Source: Plakobranchus ocellatus
Lineage: Eukaryota > Mollusca > Gastropoda > Plakobranchidae
Direction: 5' to 3'
Assembly (NCBI GenBank): GCA_019648995.1
Contig: BLXT01005442.1
Span: forward strand, 364,444 to 384,752
DNA length: 20,309 bases
Shown: positions 18,613 through 20,309 of the stretch, piece by piece
How the letters are laid out: every line of letters begins with the position of its first letter
Position numbering within the stretch: the stretch's first letter is position 1
Made by a program: the position numbers and the translations under genes
The notes under the pieces: model-generated
What the model was told of the DNA's origin: nothing
What the model saw: only the letters and a program-made list of their open reading frames with translations
Database searches by the model: none

Positions 18613-18770
18613 CCAGATCAAAAGAAGAACTGAACAAAGGAAAAAATAGGAGAAGTGGAAAGTAAAACAAAACAGAAAGATCGAGACAAACCGAGGAAAA
18701 AGAAAAGGAAAGAAAAGAGATTTTAAAAATGAAGATCCAGAAAAAAAACTTAGATAGACACACAAAAGGT
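18613..18770 (+). repeat. A/G-rich tract flanking the tRNA-like element
   Basis: About 150 bases dominated by A and G (AAAAGA, GGAAA). It continues the purine bias seen on the other side of the tRNA-like element, as if that element had inserted into one purine tract. Confidence 0.55.
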
Positions 18771-18841
18771 CTTTGGATGGATTAATAAACCGACTTTAAG
18801 TCAGGAATATTGCTTGGTTTATAGAATTGTAAATTAATAAA

Positions 18842-18844
<3 letters not shown>

Positions 18845-18920
<76 letters not shown>
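18845..18920 (+). repeat. (GATA)19 microsatellite
   Basis: Nineteen uninterrupted GATA tetranucleotides (76 bases), followed by degenerate GATA/GACA/GAGA repeats to about 19003. The minus-strand frame of repeated Ser-Ile-Tyr-Leu is produced by it. Confidence 0.96.
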
Positions 18921-18921
<1 letters not shown>

Positions 18922-19019
18922 ATAGGTAGATGTGAAAGAGATACAGATAGAGAGAGAGTGAGAGGCAGACAGACAGAGAGACAGACAGACAGATAGACAG
19001 AGGTAAATAGAGGGCGGAA

Positions 19020-19950
19020 GATAGTAGTAGTCTTCTCTAAAAAGCGTTAGTCCAGATTTTCTTACTAAATCTATAGGTTCCAACATTAAACTTTGTTAGG
19101 TAGTTCACATTTATCTCTATATTATTTTTAAATCACTTCGATTGACAGCAACGTGTAACAACCATTGAAACAGAAATGATTTTATATCGAAAACAGTAAA
19201 GAACTTACCAATGAGTCTTCATTGATTTCAAAGCATATTATGTTATAATTTGGAAAAAGAATAAATTTTTTTTCCTAGCAAGGAACCATAAATTAATTTT
19301 AATAAGTTCAACGTTTTTAGGTTTTTTCTATCTTAAAAATAGCCGTGCATTCGCCAACAGTTATGACTTTGGTAATAATTACTCCACAAGAAAGATTCAA
19401 GTGCAAGTAGCTTACCTCTATATCATGCTATATAAAAAAAGGTGGGAGAAATCGCAAAAGCAGTGTTCATACCTCAATATTGTTAATCCCTTCCTATACC
19501 ATCCGCATTAACCTTTAACCTCGATTATTCTCTTCTCTACTCTCTGATTGTGTTCCCATGTGTTTTTCGTCATTCTATTTCTGTTTGCTAGTAATGCATG
19601 TGTTTGCTGGCTGCCGTTACGTCCCCTAATCTTCTATGGATACTTGGTGAGAAATCGATGACCAGAGTAATGTGTAAGTCTACGATACGAAGTGAAGCCC
19701 TGAAGCGTCCGGTCTCCTCTACACAAAAACGTTCCACTCATACACCTGGCCCCAACACACCCTTAATTTATGCAACTGACAGGCCTTACGATGTTTCTTA
19801 CGATGTGACTGATGCACTTGATCTCACTCGATCTCTAATAAGAATAGTAACAATTAGTCATTTCATTTTTGTTGCTTTCTCCTCCCACCTCAAGTTATTT
19901 TAACCACAAATTTCCTTGTTTCTTCCCTAGTCTTCTTATAAATACGTTTT
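19020..19950. other. AT-rich DNA without a supported gene
   Basis: The 101-codon frame at 19598-19903 on the + strand has mixed composition but no recognised motif and no clear splice partners. I do not call it. No other element is evident. Confidence 0.4.
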
Positions 19951-19957
19951 CTCTAAA

Positions 19958-19987
19958 CCCCCCCCCCCCCCCCCCCCCCCCCCCCNN
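19958..19987 (+). repeat. poly-C run ending in two undetermined bases
   Basis: Twenty-eight C residues followed by NN at 19986-19987. Sequencing often fails in such runs, so the length is unreliable and the join may be an assembly patch. Confidence 0.9.
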
Positions 19988-20309
19988 CACAGTAAACTCA
20001 CTTCCACCTTTTTTGTAAATTCTCAAGTTTACTGGTTACATTTCTTTTTTCAGTTTCTTTGTTTTATTTACTACTCAACAAAACTTTCTTTATACAATAT
20101 TCTTTTCTCCCTTTCTACTGTTACAGTTGTCTTGTACGAGTGTATGTGTCTTTTTTTGTTGTTGTTGTTGTTGTTTTTCGGGGAAAGGGGATTGTTTGTT
20201 GTTGTTTTTTTTTTTAATTGTTTGCCATTATTTCTCTTCACTTTCTCTCCTTTATAAATACAAACTAATATCATATCCTCAAGCATGGATAATCTCCGAA
20301 GCAGTTTTT
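19988..20309. other. AT-rich DNA with a short TTG run
   Basis: Holds a (TTG)6-7 run near 20157-20176 and T runs. No gene is supported to the right edge. Confidence 0.5.

Noticed and set aside
19598..19903. 101-codon plus-strand frame with mixed composition
   Set aside because: No domain motif, no good flanking splice signals and no coding context.

Overview
The window looks like nuclear DNA of an animal, most likely a lophotrochozoan and perhaps a gastropod mollusc. The placement is an inference. It rests on two genes with spliceosomal introns (GT-AG borders, 0.5-1.1 kb introns), AT-rich non-coding DNA, very many microsatellites, tRNA-derived short repeats, and a divergent family-2 carbohydrate sulfotransferase of the kind many marine invertebrates carry in large families. 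There are no bacterial operons, ribosome-binding sites or CRISPR arrays.

Layout. Positions 528-2826 (+) hold the last three exons of a gene that begins left of the window. Their peptide matches the C-terminal end of STRA6, the multi-pass membrane receptor that takes retinol from carrier protein. The conserved His-Pro block and the Tyr-Thr-Leu-Leu-x-Asn-Pro block are present, followed by a charged tail much longer than the vertebrate one. A gene-poor stretch (2827-5376) carries GA-rich tandem DNA, a degenerate tRNA-derived SINE head near 4044-4102 and a long TTG/GTC triplet repeat. Positions 5465-9978 (-) hold a complete five-exon gene whose splice phases all agree (76+211+186+161+875 nt, 502 codons plus stop). 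It encodes a type II Golgi carbohydrate sulfotransferase with both PAPS-binding motifs. Its predicted poly(A) signal lies at 5377-5382. The two genes are convergent, tail to tail.

From 9979 to 20309 I find no complete gene. This half is AT-rich spacer with GA/CT tracts, ATC, TA/CA and GATA microsatellites, a tRNA-like SINE head at 18525-18612 (-), two candidate orphan exons (17274-17335 on + and 17786-17923 on -), a short conserved-looking reading frame around 14290-14440 (-), and a poly-C run ending in two N bases.

The two genes do not act in one obvious pathway: one is a retinoid receptor/transporter at the cell surface, the other modifies glycans in the Golgi. The points most worth following up are the YTLL block and tail extension of the STRA6-like gene, the basic insertion between the two PAPS motifs of the sulfotransferase, the foldback with CCAAT and TCACGTGA motifs in its fourth intron, and the unusual long terminal stem of the tRNA-like element at 18525-18612. 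No wholly new system is demonstrable from the sequence alone.
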